Shown here piece by piece: positions 55,681 through 63,806 of a stretch of DNA of 64,000 bases. Location of the stretch: assembly GCF_900141895.1 (NCBI RefSeq), contig NZ_FQYT01000008.1, positions 38,058 through 102,057 on the forward strand, written 5' to 3'. Each line of letters begins with the position of its first letter. Position 1 is the first letter of the stretch. This DNA comes from Parasporobacterium paucivorans DSM 15970 (GTDB lineage: Bacteria > Bacillota > Clostridia > Lachnospirales > Lachnospiraceae). A program made the position numbers and the translations under genes. The notes under the pieces were generated by a model. The model saw only the letters and a program-made list of their open reading frames with translations, had not been told where the DNA came from and searched no databases.

Positions 55681-56304
55681 CTAACTGTTTTTCATAACAA
55701 TTGATTCGAGGATATCAGCAGCATTTTCACAGCAATCAAAACATTTTTCCAGGTAATCATAGATATCCGTCCACACCATCAGCTCAATCGGATCTTTTAT
55801 GGTTTTGAACATATTGCGGACCGTGCTGTAATATAACTTGTCTCCATCCTCTTCCAAATGGTTGACTTCAATAATCTTATCCTTTAAAATCAGCGATTTT
55901 TTATATCGAGGAAATTCCTCAATTGCAATCTTCAGGGCATCACAGCATTTAATTATCAGGTTGACAAAATCGATTACATCCGGCTTCAATTCCTTCACAT
56001 TAAACATATGCAACTTAATCAGAACATCTTCAATGGCATCCGTTATATTGTCAATTTCCTGGGAAAGGTTCACTATGTCTTCCCTCTCAATCGGCGGAAG
56101 AAATTCTTTCGTTAGTGCGGTAATCATATCATGCTTTTTCAAGTCCGCTTCATGTTCAATCGAATGGATTTCTTTAATCCTGTCTTCAATCTTGGATTCA
56201 TCAAAATCTACAATTGTTTCCTGGAGAAATTTTGCACATCTGCAGGAGGAATCAACCAATTCAATAAATCCATCAAAATAGTTGTAATTTTTTTTGTTTT
56301 TCAT
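55681..56304 (-). CDS. DUF47 (PhoU-like) phosphate transport regulator
   Basis: A 207-residue all-helical PhoU-like protein: YNYFDGFIELVDSSCRCAKFLQE at the start, IHSIEHEADLKKHDMITALTKEFLPPIEREDIV in the middle. DUF47 proteins are almost always encoded beside PiT phosphate permeases and are thought to gate them. The PiT gene lies 17 bases upstream here. Confidence 0.93.
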   Translation of the reverse strand: MKNKKNYNYFDGFIELVDSSCRCAKFLQETIVDFDESKIEDRIKEIHSIEHEADLKKHDMITALTKEFLPPIEREDIVNLSQEIDNITDAIEDVLIKLHMFNVKELKPDVIDFVNLIIKCCDALKIAIEEFPRYKKSLILKDKIIEVNHLEEDGDKLYYSTVRNMFKTIKDPIELMVWTDIYDYLEKCFDCCENAADILESIVMKNS

Positions 56305-56321
56305 ATTCTACATAATTCCTT

Positions 56322-57374
56322 TCAAAAAATTCTCATAAACAACAGTGTCATCAGATATCCAATCAGACCACATCCCGGGAATGTAAGTATCCATGTCAGT
56401 ACCATTTCCTTCACAGTCCCCCAGTTCACCGACGACAGTCTCTTTGAAGCACCCACCCCCATAATCGCCGTGGTCTTCGTATGGGTCGTACTTACGGGCA
56501 TTCCGGTTGTTGAAGAAATAAACATACATAATGTCGCCGCCAGGTCTGCAGCAAACCCCTGGTACCTTCTAAGTTTGACCATGCCCATACCAACAGATTT
56601 GATAATCTTGTATCCGCCGATTGAAGTTCCTATGCCCATAACCAATGAGCACACAATCATCAGCCATATTGGAATCTCAAAAGACGAAGCATCTCCGACT
56701 CCATTCGCCAGGAATATCCCCAACATAAATATTCCCATGAATTTCTGTCCGTCCTGGGCACCATGCATGAAAGCCGTACCGGCGGCCGTAACAATCTGAC
56801 CATTTTTGAAGAAACCTCTGGTCTTGGAATTCTCCATATCTTTAGCAGTAAATTCAATGATTCGCGTGATTATAAATCCCAGTCCGAATCCAAGAAAAGT
56901 TGAAATCACAAGTCCATAAACAACCTTCATCCACTCATGAGGATTAATTCCGCTAAAACCTCCCTGCAACGCGATCGCCGCACCGGATATTCCAGCAATC
57001 AGTGCATGGCTTTCACTAGTGGGTATACCAAACACCCAGGCTCCGACTGCCCATACAACAATCGCAATCATAGCGGCACACAAAGCTATCAGTGCATCAT
57101 GAGAATCGCCTCCAAAATCTACCATTTTATAGATTGTCTGGGCAACCTTTGCATTCACCATCGTCATAAACAAAACGCCTAGAAAATTAAAAACCGCCGC
57201 CATCATTATTGCATGTTTTGGATGTAAACATCTGGTAGCCACACAGGTAGCAATTGCATTAGGTGCATCGGTCCACCCATTTACCAGAATGACTCCCAAG
57301 GTTAAGACTACGGTAACCAGAAGAGGCATATTAGTAAATACCTGCGCAAGAAAGTCCGTTAGTGTTATTGTCAT
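56322..57374 (-). CDS. PiT-family inorganic phosphate permease
   Basis: A 350-residue polytopic protein with the two inverted PiT repeats. The first signature reads NGWTDAPNAIATCVATR, a Firmicutes variant of GANDAANA. FGIPTSESHALIAGISGAA and STTGMPVSTTHTKTTAIMGVG are the paired membrane hairpin motifs. It imports phosphate with a cation. It is followed by the DUF47 gene. Confidence 0.93.
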   Translation of the reverse strand: MTITLTDFLAQVFTNMPLLVTVVLTLGVILVNGWTDAPNAIATCVATRCLHPKHAIMMAAVFNFLGVLFMTMVNAKVAQTIYKMVDFGGDSHDALIALCAAMIAIVVWAVGAWVFGIPTSESHALIAGISGAAIALQGGFSGINPHEWMKVVYGLVISTFLGFGLGFIITRIIEFTAKDMENSKTRGFFKNGQIVTAAGTAFMHGAQDGQKFMGIFMLGIFLANGVGDASSFEIPIWLMIVCSLVMGIGTSIGGYKIIKSVGMGMVKLRRYQGFAADLAATLCMFISSTTGMPVSTTHTKTTAIMGVGASKRLSSVNWGTVKEMVLTWILTFPGCGLIGYLMTLLFMRIF

Positions 57375-57475
57375 CCTTATCCTCCCATAGTTATATGTTT
57401 TTTATATAATAATTTTTATTTTCAATACAGTTTGTATAATAACACTAATTTAAAATTAAATAAACATGAATTTCC
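57375..57475. other. AT-rich divergent intergenic region PiT/upp
   Basis: About 100 very AT-rich bases upstream of PiT. The PiT promoter must lie here, but several overlapping TATAAT-like sequences prevent a firm choice. GGGAGG is the PiT ribosome binding site. No ORF or RNA is seen. Confidence 0.4.
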
Positions 57476-57504
57476 TTGAAAAATGAAATGATATTTACTA
57501 TAAT
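57476..57504 (+). promoter_or_regulatory. Promoter of upp
   Basis: TTGAAA (57476-57481), a 17-base spacer and TATAAT (57499-57504), followed by a leader of about 75 bases with no evident PyrR-type attenuator. Confidence 0.7.
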
Positions 57505-57584
57505 ATGTAGGATGTCAATATCTACAAAAAGATAACTTCTACCTGACACAGGTTTTCGTTAAATTCAAGGAAGGAATACGGCTT

Positions 57585-58217
57585 ATGAATGATAATATAT
57601 TTATACTCGACCACCCGTTAATCCAGCACAAAATCACAATGATGAGGGTGCGGTCCACTGGCACCAACGAATTCAGGAGGCTGACTGATGAAGTCGCAAT
57701 CCTCATGGGATACGAGGCACTCCGGGATCTCCCTTTGAAAAACATTGATATTGAGACACCTCTCCAGAAGTGTTCGGCTCCTGTTCTTGCCGGCAAGAAA
57801 CTTGCCATCGTCCCTATCTTAAGAGCCGGCCTTGGAATGGTAAACGGATTGCTCAGCCTGGTTCCTTCAGCAAAGGTGGGCCATATCGGTCTCTACAGGG
57901 ATCATATTACTCACGAACCCCACGAATACTACTGCAAACTTCCGGACAGCATCGAAGAACGAACAATCGTGGTGCTGGACCCAATGCTGGCAACTGGAGG
58001 TTCCGCTTGTACAGCCATTGATTTCATCAAGCAGCAGGGTGGAAAACACATCAAATTCATGGCTATCATTGCAGCACCGGAAGGTCTTAAGAAATTAGCC
58101 GATGCGCACCCTGATATTCAGATTTATTGTGGCCACCTTGATGAATGTTTAAATGATGAATGCTATATCTGTCCAGGTCTTGGAGACGCTGGTGACAGAA
58201 TTTTCGGCACCATATAA
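57585..58217 (+). CDS. upp: Uracil phosphoribosyltransferase
   Basis: A complete 210-residue UPRTase: [24 protein letters not shown] at the N-terminus, [10 protein letters not shown], the PRPP loop [16 protein letters not shown] and [16 protein letters not shown]. It salvages uracil to UMP. It appears monocistronic, with AAGGAAGG before the ATG. Confidence 0.97.
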   Translation: MNDNIFILDHPLIQHKITMMRVRSTGTNEFRRLTDEVAILMGYEALRDLPLKNIDIETPLQKCSAPVLAGKKLAIVPILRAGLGMVNGLLSLVPSAKVGHIGLYRDHITHEPHEYYCKLPDSIEERTIVVLDPMLATGGSACTAIDFIKQQGGKHIKFMAIIAAPEGLKKLADAHPDIQIYCGHLDECLNDECYICPGLGDAGDRIFGTI

Positions 58218-58238
58218 CAAATACCATTCTGCTGCCTC

Positions 58239-58267
58239 TTGACAATTATGTAAACTTAATGTATGAT
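58239..58267 (+). promoter_or_regulatory. Promoter of ssrA
   Basis: TTGACA (58239-58244), a 17-base spacer and TATGAT (58262-58267), about 33 bases before the mature tmRNA 5' end. Confidence 0.75.
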
Positions 58268-58300
58268 GATTCTAAAGTACGCAACAGTAATTCCCGATTC

Positions 58301-58647
58301 GGGGTTGTACTGGTTTCGACGGGGTTTTAGAAGTTAAGGTAGCCACCCGCGGTTTGGGTCCGCGTCACCAATCCAAACACTAAAATAAACGCAAACAATA
58401 ATAAATTAGCGTACGCTGCCTAGTGGCAGCTGTCGTCCTTAAGCTTCTCGCTGCTTAAGAGTTCGGCATAAAATTTTGCGGGGCACTTTGTTTCCAAAGC
58501 TTTGAGGGAATAAAAGAACTATGAAGCTACTGAAACCTTAAGCCTGTCATTAGGCGTCTGGTAGAGGGAATGTCAATATAATGACTGTGGTGGGAGAAGC
58601 TTTAATGGAAGAGATTTCGGACAGGGGTTCGATTCCCCTCAGCTCCA
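58301..58647 (+). ncRNA. ssrA: Transfer-messenger RNA (tmRNA)
   Basis: The 5' end GGGGTTGTACTGGTTTCGACGGGG and 3' end GGTTCGATTCCCCTCAGCTCCA form the tRNA-like domain; GGGGTTG pairs with CAGCTCC. CCA is not fully encoded. The tag reading frame at 58391-58423 encodes ANNNKLAYAA and a stop. It rescues stalled ribosomes and marks products for proteolysis. Confidence 0.97.
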
Positions 58648-58677
58648 TTGGAATTTCATAGATGATATGAACGATAG

Positions 58678-58722
58678 AAGTGCTTTAAACTCAATGTTTC
58701 CATGGGTTTAGAGCACTTTTTT
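58678..58722 (+). terminator. Terminator after ssrA
   Basis: AAGTGCT...AAAC pairs with GTTT...AGCACTT around a loop of about 11 bases and is followed by a run of T. It terminates the tmRNA transcript. Confidence 0.8.
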
Positions 58723-58820
58723 GGTTGATTTTATAACGCGTGAAATTTCAAATAATATCGCATAATACCATATTTATACCATATTTTCCGTAACTTAGTT
58801 GGTCAAATAGTTGGTCATTT

Positions 58821-59250
58821 TTATATGCATTCCAGCAACGCAACCGCTTGTATCGGAAGTGCTTGCTTTGGTTTCCTTTTCCTGTGCACTCCCTCCTGAG
58901 AAAGCGGGAGGTTATCATCACTTTTATCTTTTAAGAGCTTTTTCCCGTAGGATTCATGGTTTTTGTTTATTTCCTTTTTGAGCAGTTCTTCATAAAACAG
59001 GTTTTCTTCCCTTGCAATCCGTTTCTGCATCTTTTTGCTGTTGGCACAGGCTTATACTTGCGTTGCATCTACGAATACTTCGCGTGATCAACAAACTTCA
59101 GCTTCTGACATTCCTCAAGAATCCAGCTGAAAATCTGCTCGAACAGCTCCGTATCTTTAAATCATTTTGATTCCATACAGACGCTGTATAAATGATGTTC
59201 CAGTCGATCGCTTTATTTAAATCCAGAGAAGATGATTCTGTGTCATCATA
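58821..59250 (-). pseudogene. Decayed IS1182-type transposase
   Basis: A 69-residue open stretch (58821-59030) reads MQKRIAREENLFYEELLKKEIN, a typical IS1182 DDE transposase segment. Upstream on the same strand FVDATQV-stop-ACANSKK gives the DDE-region motif with an in-frame stop. A frameshift separates it from ELFEQIFSWILEECQKLKFVD-like sequence in another frame. The N- and C-terminal parts are missing. It is not functional. Confidence 0.75.
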
Positions 59251-59341
59251 ATCATTCGCACCGCCTGTATTTGATGATACTATTATATCAAAAAAGCTTT
59301 AAAGTCTTGTGAATACTGACTTTTATGGCTCTTTAACGAGA

Positions 59342-59411
59342 AAAGTCCGAGGCTTTTACCTCGGACTTTATCTACAGTCTGAAACCTGTACACGCTAAAA
59401 TCGTGTACAGG
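59342..59411. terminator. Two adjacent strong hairpins after the surface-protein gene
   Basis: Hairpin one has arms at 59342-59352 and 59359-59369 (AAAGTCCGAGG and complement). Hairpin two has arms at 59385-59394 and 59402-59411 (CCTGTACACG and complement) and is followed on the plus strand by TTTTTT. Hairpin one ends in TTTTC on the minus strand, so the pair can stop transcription from both sides. Confidence 0.75.
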
Positions 59412-59428
59412 TTTTTTCATAGCTTCTA

Positions 59429-61006
59429 TTAGCGGATTGAAAATATTCTGCGGACAGAATAGAATCCAGCAATGAGGGCTACAAGAAGCATGAGTATGCA
59501 AGGAATTATATTGGCGGTATCACCGGTGTTTACAGGGGCTGTTTCCGATGAAGCAAGAGGAAGCCACCTTGCATAAAGCGTCGTGTCAGAGCTTACCGTA
59601 TCCGTTGTGAAATTCCAAACCTGTGTGAAGGCAGTATCTTTATACCAGCCGCCGAACTGGTAGCCGGTCCGGGCAGGCGCAGCGGAAAGGCTGAAGGTGC
59701 TCCCATATCCAATCCCCTGTACGGGTTCCAGTGTATTTCCGCCATTGGTGTTGAAATTTACAGAAAAGGTCTGCTGTATCCATTTTGCATAAATGTTTGT
59801 ATCCGCCGTTACAGTGTCCGTGCCAAACGTCCAGGGAAGCGTCAGCTCCGCATCTTTATACCATCCGGCAAAGGTATATCCTGTTTTCGTCGGGTCTTCT
59901 GGTTTTGAAACGGTATTTCCGGATGGCAGGTCGGTGACAGAATCTACCGCAGAACCTCCGTTACTGACGAATGTCACGTCATAGATTTCTATTACATTCA
60001 TGTCTCTTGAAACGGAAGATGAAATAGCTCCATCACTGTCCTGTGCATATATCGTAACGGTGTGGGTTCCTGTGGATATCTCGGATGGAACCAGCATTTC
60101 TGCAGAAAACGCTCCCGGTGCATCATCGAAAGTGTACGCCAGGACAGGCTCTCCTTCATCGATAGCATAGTATATCCTAGAATTAACTGAATTTTCGTAA
60201 TCAGAAACGGCTCCGTTAAATTCATAGCCTCCCCCTTTGACAACATCCCCAAAGGAAGTTTCAGGAGCGGTAACCGCGATTGAAGGGGCTTTGTTTACAT
60301 TTCCTACACCCATCAGGACGGAAAGAGTCATGCTTTCGCCGGGGGCGATAATTCTATCTTTCCATGAAAAAGCCATTCCGCTGTCTGTTCCTGTTAATGA
60401 GGGGGATGAAACCTGAGTAAATGTAGAGGGATAATTATCCCAATATACACCATACCAGTATGTATCCACGTCCGTCACGCCGTATGCATTCTTGCCTATG
60501 AAATTAAATTGGGCAGAATTGCCGTCTGTCATATAGAAACCAGACCAGTCGTCAAAACTGTAGATCGGTGCATAATCGTTGCCACCTATTTTGACATCAG
60601 AATAAGAACCCAATGAGACGGTCTGAGGGTTTTCTGAAAGATTGCGGACAACATACTGTATTTTTACATATCTTCCATTATTTACCAGGGATAGGTTCTG
60701 GGTAATCCCTGTCATGTCATTGTTATAAAGTTTTTCTGCACCATTTTGCAAATAGTTTAATTCATAGGATGTTCCATCTACTAATAAACGAGTTCCGTAA
60801 CCGTAATTTCCATATGTAGTTTGAATCCACTGTCCATCGACATTGCCCTGGATATTGAACGAACCTTCTATATTTGTCCAGTATTGCATATAGCTGCTCT
60901 GTTCGTTGTCTGCAGCAAAAACTTCTGTAACGTTTGTCAGCAGTAACGTGAGCGTTAGACATACTGAAAATATTGTTCCTATAAATTTCCCGATTATTTT
61001 CTTCAT
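59429..61006 (-). CDS. Secreted surface protein with InlB-type repeats and C-terminal anchor
   Basis: A 525-residue protein. A signal peptide occupies residues 1-31 with likely cleavage after VFA. A large N-terminal domain of unknown fold (35-250) and a Big-like segment (about 255-340, DGAISSSVSRDMNV) precede two Listeria-Bacteroides InlB repeats (about 343-485, each ending in a GYxFxGWYKD...TLYAKW-type block). The C-terminus has NTGDT, a membrane helix and RRIFSIR, resembling a degenerate sortase sorting signal (PVNTG in place of LPxTG). GGAGG precedes the ATG. It is preceded by a c-di-GMP riboswitch, suggesting an adhesin-type role. Confidence 0.85.
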   Translation of the reverse strand: MKKIIGKFIGTIFSVCLTLTLLLTNVTEVFAADNEQSSYMQYWTNIEGSFNIQGNVDGQWIQTTYGNYGYGTRLLVDGTSYELNYLQNGAEKLYNNDMTGITQNLSLVNNGRYVKIQYVVRNLSENPQTVSLGSYSDVKIGGNDYAPIYSFDDWSGFYMTDGNSAQFNFIGKNAYGVTDVDTYWYGVYWDNYPSTFTQVSSPSLTGTDSGMAFSWKDRIIAPGESMTLSVLMGVGNVNKAPSIAVTAPETSFGDVVKGGGYEFNGAVSDYENSVNSRIYYAIDEGEPVLAYTFDDAPGAFSAEMLVPSEISTGTHTVTIYAQDSDGAISSSVSRDMNVIEIYDVTFVSNGGSAVDSVTDLPSGNTVSKPEDPTKTGYTFAGWYKDAELTLPWTFGTDTVTADTNIYAKWIQQTFSVNFNTNGGNTLEPVQGIGYGSTFSLSAAPARTGYQFGGWYKDTAFTQVWNFTTDTVSSDTTLYARWLPLASSETAPVNTGDTANIIPCILMLLVALIAGFYSVRRIFSIR

Positions 61007-61142
61007 AAATTCCTCCGTTTATTCGTGATGTTAAAATTCAATGTCCGTTACATGCATAATCAATTCACAAAATATTGCCTTCTTCTGTCCCGCGAAACTA
61101 GTAAACTCCCTTCATAATAGTCATCAATATCCTCACAAAAAC

Positions 61143-61189
61143 AAAAAAAGCAATCATAATCACTGTGTATCCACAGTGATTATAATTGC
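61143..61189 (-). terminator. Expression-platform terminator of the c-di-GMP riboswitch
   Basis: Long arms at 61150-61167 and 61172-61189 pair almost perfectly (GCAATTATAATCACTGTG with one mismatch) around GATA. On the minus strand they are followed by TTTTTTT. The 5' arm begins inside the 3' strand of the aptamer's closing stem. Confidence 0.9.
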
Positions 61190-61272
61190 AACTTTACGGT
61201 CATAGCGAAAATCGCCTTAGACTAATAGCTTTGCGTCGCCAATTTTCATTGGCTTTGCCAAATATTGAATTG
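61186..61272 (-). promoter_or_regulatory. Cyclic-di-GMP-I (GEMM) riboswitch aptamer
   Basis: The minus strand reads GGCAAAGCCAAT-GAAA-ATTGGCGACGCAAAGC, then CTAAGGC and CGCTATGACCG, then GTTGC. This matches the GEMM-I consensus: the CCAAT/ATTGG helix with a GAAA tetraloop, the invariant GACGCAAAGC, and the CTAA...TATG tetraloop-receptor parts. It lies between a consensus promoter and a terminator, about 180 bases upstream of the surface-protein start. Overlap of the closing stem with the terminator arm suggests that ligand binding prevents termination. Confidence 0.88.
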
Positions 61273-61279
61273 TGAATTC

Positions 61280-61308
61280 ATTATATACTATAGGCAGAGA
61301 AATATCAA
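61280..61308 (-). promoter_or_regulatory. Promoter of the riboswitch/surface-protein transcript
   Basis: Minus-strand TTGATA (61303-61308), a 17-base spacer and TATAAT (61280-61285). The predicted start is only a few bases before the aptamer. Confidence 0.75.
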
Positions 61309-61385
61309 CATTGGGTGCCTGGCATGTGTTTTTTTCGAGCTTATTGAAGGTAGAAATTCACTGTCTGCACTGAATAAAAAAAGTA

Positions 61386-61541
61386 GTGAAAATCTATGCA
61401 ATACAAGAAATCCTTGATTATCTAACTGTTGATTTTATTACTACTTTTCATATGATTTATCCTAACATCATTTTGAATATTACAGAAGCTCCTGATTCTA
61501 TTGTATTAGAAAAATTGAAGAGCAAATGGAACGATGATTAA
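61386..61541 (+). pseudogene. Possible LysR-type regulator fragment
   Basis: A 51-codon open stretch from a GTG contains FHMIYPNIILNITEAPDSIV and LEKLKSKWND, resembling the first part of a LysR substrate-binding domain (YPxIxLxITEAP...). There is no DNA-binding domain, no good ribosome binding site, and the frame ends early. It is most likely a relic. The resemblance is by eye only. Confidence 0.35.
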
Positions 61542-61703
61542 ATGATCCGTCAAAAATCATAAAAGCATAAAAAGCGGTAAGCTTCTAATGGATAAAGTGA
61601 TCAAAAAAAGTGCCTGCGCCGCCCGAATAAAATCTCCATTTTCATAAGTGACATTTTCATAGTACGAATCATACAAAGTGCAAGAAAAAGCAGAAACAAT
61701 TAT

Positions 61704-61747
61704 TGTATTCTCAATACATTTAAAGATAGGACTATAACGAATATAAT
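61704..61747 (+). promoter_or_regulatory. Promoter and adjoining palindrome of the methyltransferase-family gene
   Basis: TTTAAA (61719-61724), a 17-base spacer and TATAAT (61742-61747). Directly before the -35 box lies the palindrome TGTATT-CTC-AATACA (61704-61718), which could bind a regulator. The -35 match is poor, consistent with an activated promoter. Confidence 0.5.
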
Positions 61748-61776
61748 GGATTTAAAATATAAGGAGGTACTGTTAC

Positions 61777-62787
61777 ATGAGTACAACAATGAAAGAAAAT
61801 TTTTTGAGACTTATGAGAAATGACAATCCTAAATGGCTAGGTGATCCCTGGGATTGTTTTAATGAAAACAAATTTTTCAGACCTGCCCTTTTTGATGGGG
61901 GAACAATTTCCTGGAATCCGGCAACTCCCGGAGCAAAAGGACATGTAGATGCCTGGGGTGTACTTTGGGACTGGCCATTCGATCAGCCGGGTGCAACTCC
62001 GCATGTAACAAATGAAAATGCAGTGGTAAAAGATATTACTCAATGGGATAAATACTTAAATTTTCCAGATCTCAACAAAATTGACTGGACTGGTTTTGAT
62101 CAGCAGGCAGCACATCTGGATCGTGAAAACAAACTGGTCATGGTGGCAAACTTTACCGGGATGTTTGAATTTAGTCATGTGATAATGCCTTTTAATGAAG
62201 CATTATGTAATTATTTAGAAGAACCGGAGGCAATGTTTGAAATGCTTTCTGCATACACAGACTGGAAAATCAAAGCAGTTGCAATGAGCATTGAACATTC
62301 AAAACCTGACATGATTCACTTCCATGATGATTGGGGTACTAAGAAATCCTTATTTCTTTCTCCTGAAATATGGAGAAAAGCGATTAAACCTCATTATGAA
62401 AGATTATATGGATTTGTCAAGAGCAAGGGTGTATTGATTCAGCATCATTCTGACTGTTATAACGAACCGCTCGCAAGAGATATGGTGGATTTAGGTATTG
62501 ATATGTGGCAGGGAGCAATTCCGCAGAACAATATCAAAAAAATGATTGAAGAAACTGAAGGAAAACTTTGTGTAATGGGTGGAATGGATATGCAGCTTAT
62601 TGATCTCCCTGACGCCCCGGAACAAGTAATCCGCAATGAAGTTAGAAGAGCAATAGATGAATATGTACCTTTAGGAAGCTTTATTCCGTGTGTTGCAAAT
62701 GTATTCCCAATTCATAAAAATGTTGAAGAGATCATCAACGACGAGTTGAGAACTTATGGGGCTGAATACGCCGCAAAACATTTTTAA
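61777..62787 (+). CDS. Uroporphyrinogen decarboxylase / MtaA-CmuA-type methyltransferase family protein
   Basis: A complete 336-residue member of the URO-D superfamily with HFHDDWGTKKSLFLSPEIWR around residue 183 and IQHHSDC at 221-227. The His and Cys in the latter could be zinc ligands as in corrinoid-dependent methyltransferases. AAGGAGG lies 9 bases before the ATG. No corrinoid protein, MtaB-type subunit or reductive activator is adjacent, so the partner must be encoded elsewhere. It is a paralogue of the partial gene at the left edge. Methyl transfer is inferred from family; the substrate is unknown. Confidence 0.85.
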   Translation: MSTTMKENFLRLMRNDNPKWLGDPWDCFNENKFFRPALFDGGTISWNPATPGAKGHVDAWGVLWDWPFDQPGATPHVTNENAVVKDITQWDKYLNFPDLNKIDWTGFDQQAAHLDRENKLVMVANFTGMFEFSHVIMPFNEALCNYLEEPEAMFEMLSAYTDWKIKAVAMSIEHSKPDMIHFHDDWGTKKSLFLSPEIWRKAIKPHYERLYGFVKSKGVLIQHHSDCYNEPLARDMVDLGIDMWQGAIPQNNIKKMIEETEGKLCVMGGMDMQLIDLPDAPEQVIRNEVRRAIDEYVPLGSFIPCVANVFPIHKNVEEIINDELRTYGAEYAAKHF

Positions 62788-62974
62788 GGAACTATTCTGT
62801 TTCCATAAACTTAATTTTTAAATGAATTTTTAAGCATTCTTCTCTGTTGGATAGTAAACGAATAGTTTTGGGGTATTTTCCAAAACTTATTTCCGGATCC
62901 TTAAGCGGTAAATAATCGGCACCTCGCTCCTAGTTAATTTTTTGAAATAATAATCCATAGCTTTAAAAAACTAC
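62788..62974. other. Intergenic region without recognisable features
   Basis: Nearly 190 AT-rich bases after the methyltransferase-family gene. No terminator with a clear U tract and no ORF could be identified. Confidence 0.4.
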
Positions 62975-63545
62975 AAGTTTTTCGGAGGCTGCTGTCACGA
63001 ACACCAAATAATACAAATGCGATTCCTATGTATCGTCTGGAACAGGAATTAGCCCGCAATGATGTCCACATCTCACGTCAAGTCATGGCAAACTGGACTA
63101 TCTTGTGTGCAGAGCGGTATCTCTCCTTGCTGTGGAATTATTTCCACGACCAGTTGCATAAATGCTCTGTAATCCAAGCAGATGAAGCTCCCGCTTTAGT
63201 GAACAAGGATGGGCGTAAAGCCGGTTCAAAAAAATTTATGTAGGTGCACTGGATCGGAAAAATGTATGGTGCACCACCCATTTTACTTTATGAATGCCAG
63301 AAGACCCGTAATTCCAGCCATCCCCGGGGATTCCTGAAACAGTACAAGGGAACCTGTGTCACAGATGGCTATCAGGTCACCATTCTCTTGGAAACGAACG
63401 GGACATTCTGAAGCCCTACGGGTATTTTGGACATCCGCTTACTGAAATCCCCAAACATCAGGAGGATACCAGTCTGGATTTCATAAAAGAACTGCTTCCA
63501 TGGGCCGAGTCGCTTCCTGAGGACTTCCACAAAACAATAGCTAAT
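62975..63545 (+). pseudogene. Decayed IS66-type transposase (TnpC)
   Basis: The reading YRLEQELARNDVHISRQVMA, then VIQADEAPALVNKDGRKAGSKK, is IS66 TnpC. An in-frame TAG at 63241 replaces a Trp codon, after which VHWIGKMYGAPPILLYECQK and GTCVTDGYQV continue in frame. The sequence then shifts and jumps to a C-terminal piece, ELLPWAESLPEDFHKTIANK. The N-terminus and a central block are missing. The catalytic-site context QADETP has Ala for Thr. It is non-functional. Confidence 0.8.
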
Positions 63546-63658
63546 AAACAATCAAGTATTTGCCGCCAGCAATGGCGGCATTCTTTGTCAAGGTACACAT
63601 GGACTGCAGTTTACTTGATTAGGACGTCAAGATAATCTCTGTCGCTTTTAACCTGGGT

Positions 63659-63746
63659 ATTCCGATTGAATAGTGCACGCTTTTCGCTTTTTCGGTGCAC
63701 CTGTTTCCGGTAAATCAGTGCAGGTGATTCCGATTGCCAGTGCATT
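63659..63746. repeat. Three iterated sites at the IS21-type element end
   Basis: TTCCG(A/G)TTG-like...AGTGCA blocks start at about 63660, 63705 and 63728. Multiple short direct repeats at the left end are typical transposase-binding sites of IS21-family elements. Confidence 0.6.
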
Positions 63747-63806
63747 CCTCTATAATAAGTTCATACACATGTAAATGTGTAAATACTATTATGGAGGTCG
63801 ATAATC

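Noticed and set aside
58730..58820. Attachment-site repeat after ssrA
   Set aside because: TTGGTCA occurs twice here, but no duplicate of the ssrA 3' end was found inside the window, so an att site cannot be claimed.
59283..59501. Minus-strand 72-codon ORF
   Set aside because: It overlaps the surface-protein end and the two terminator hairpins and resembles no known protein.
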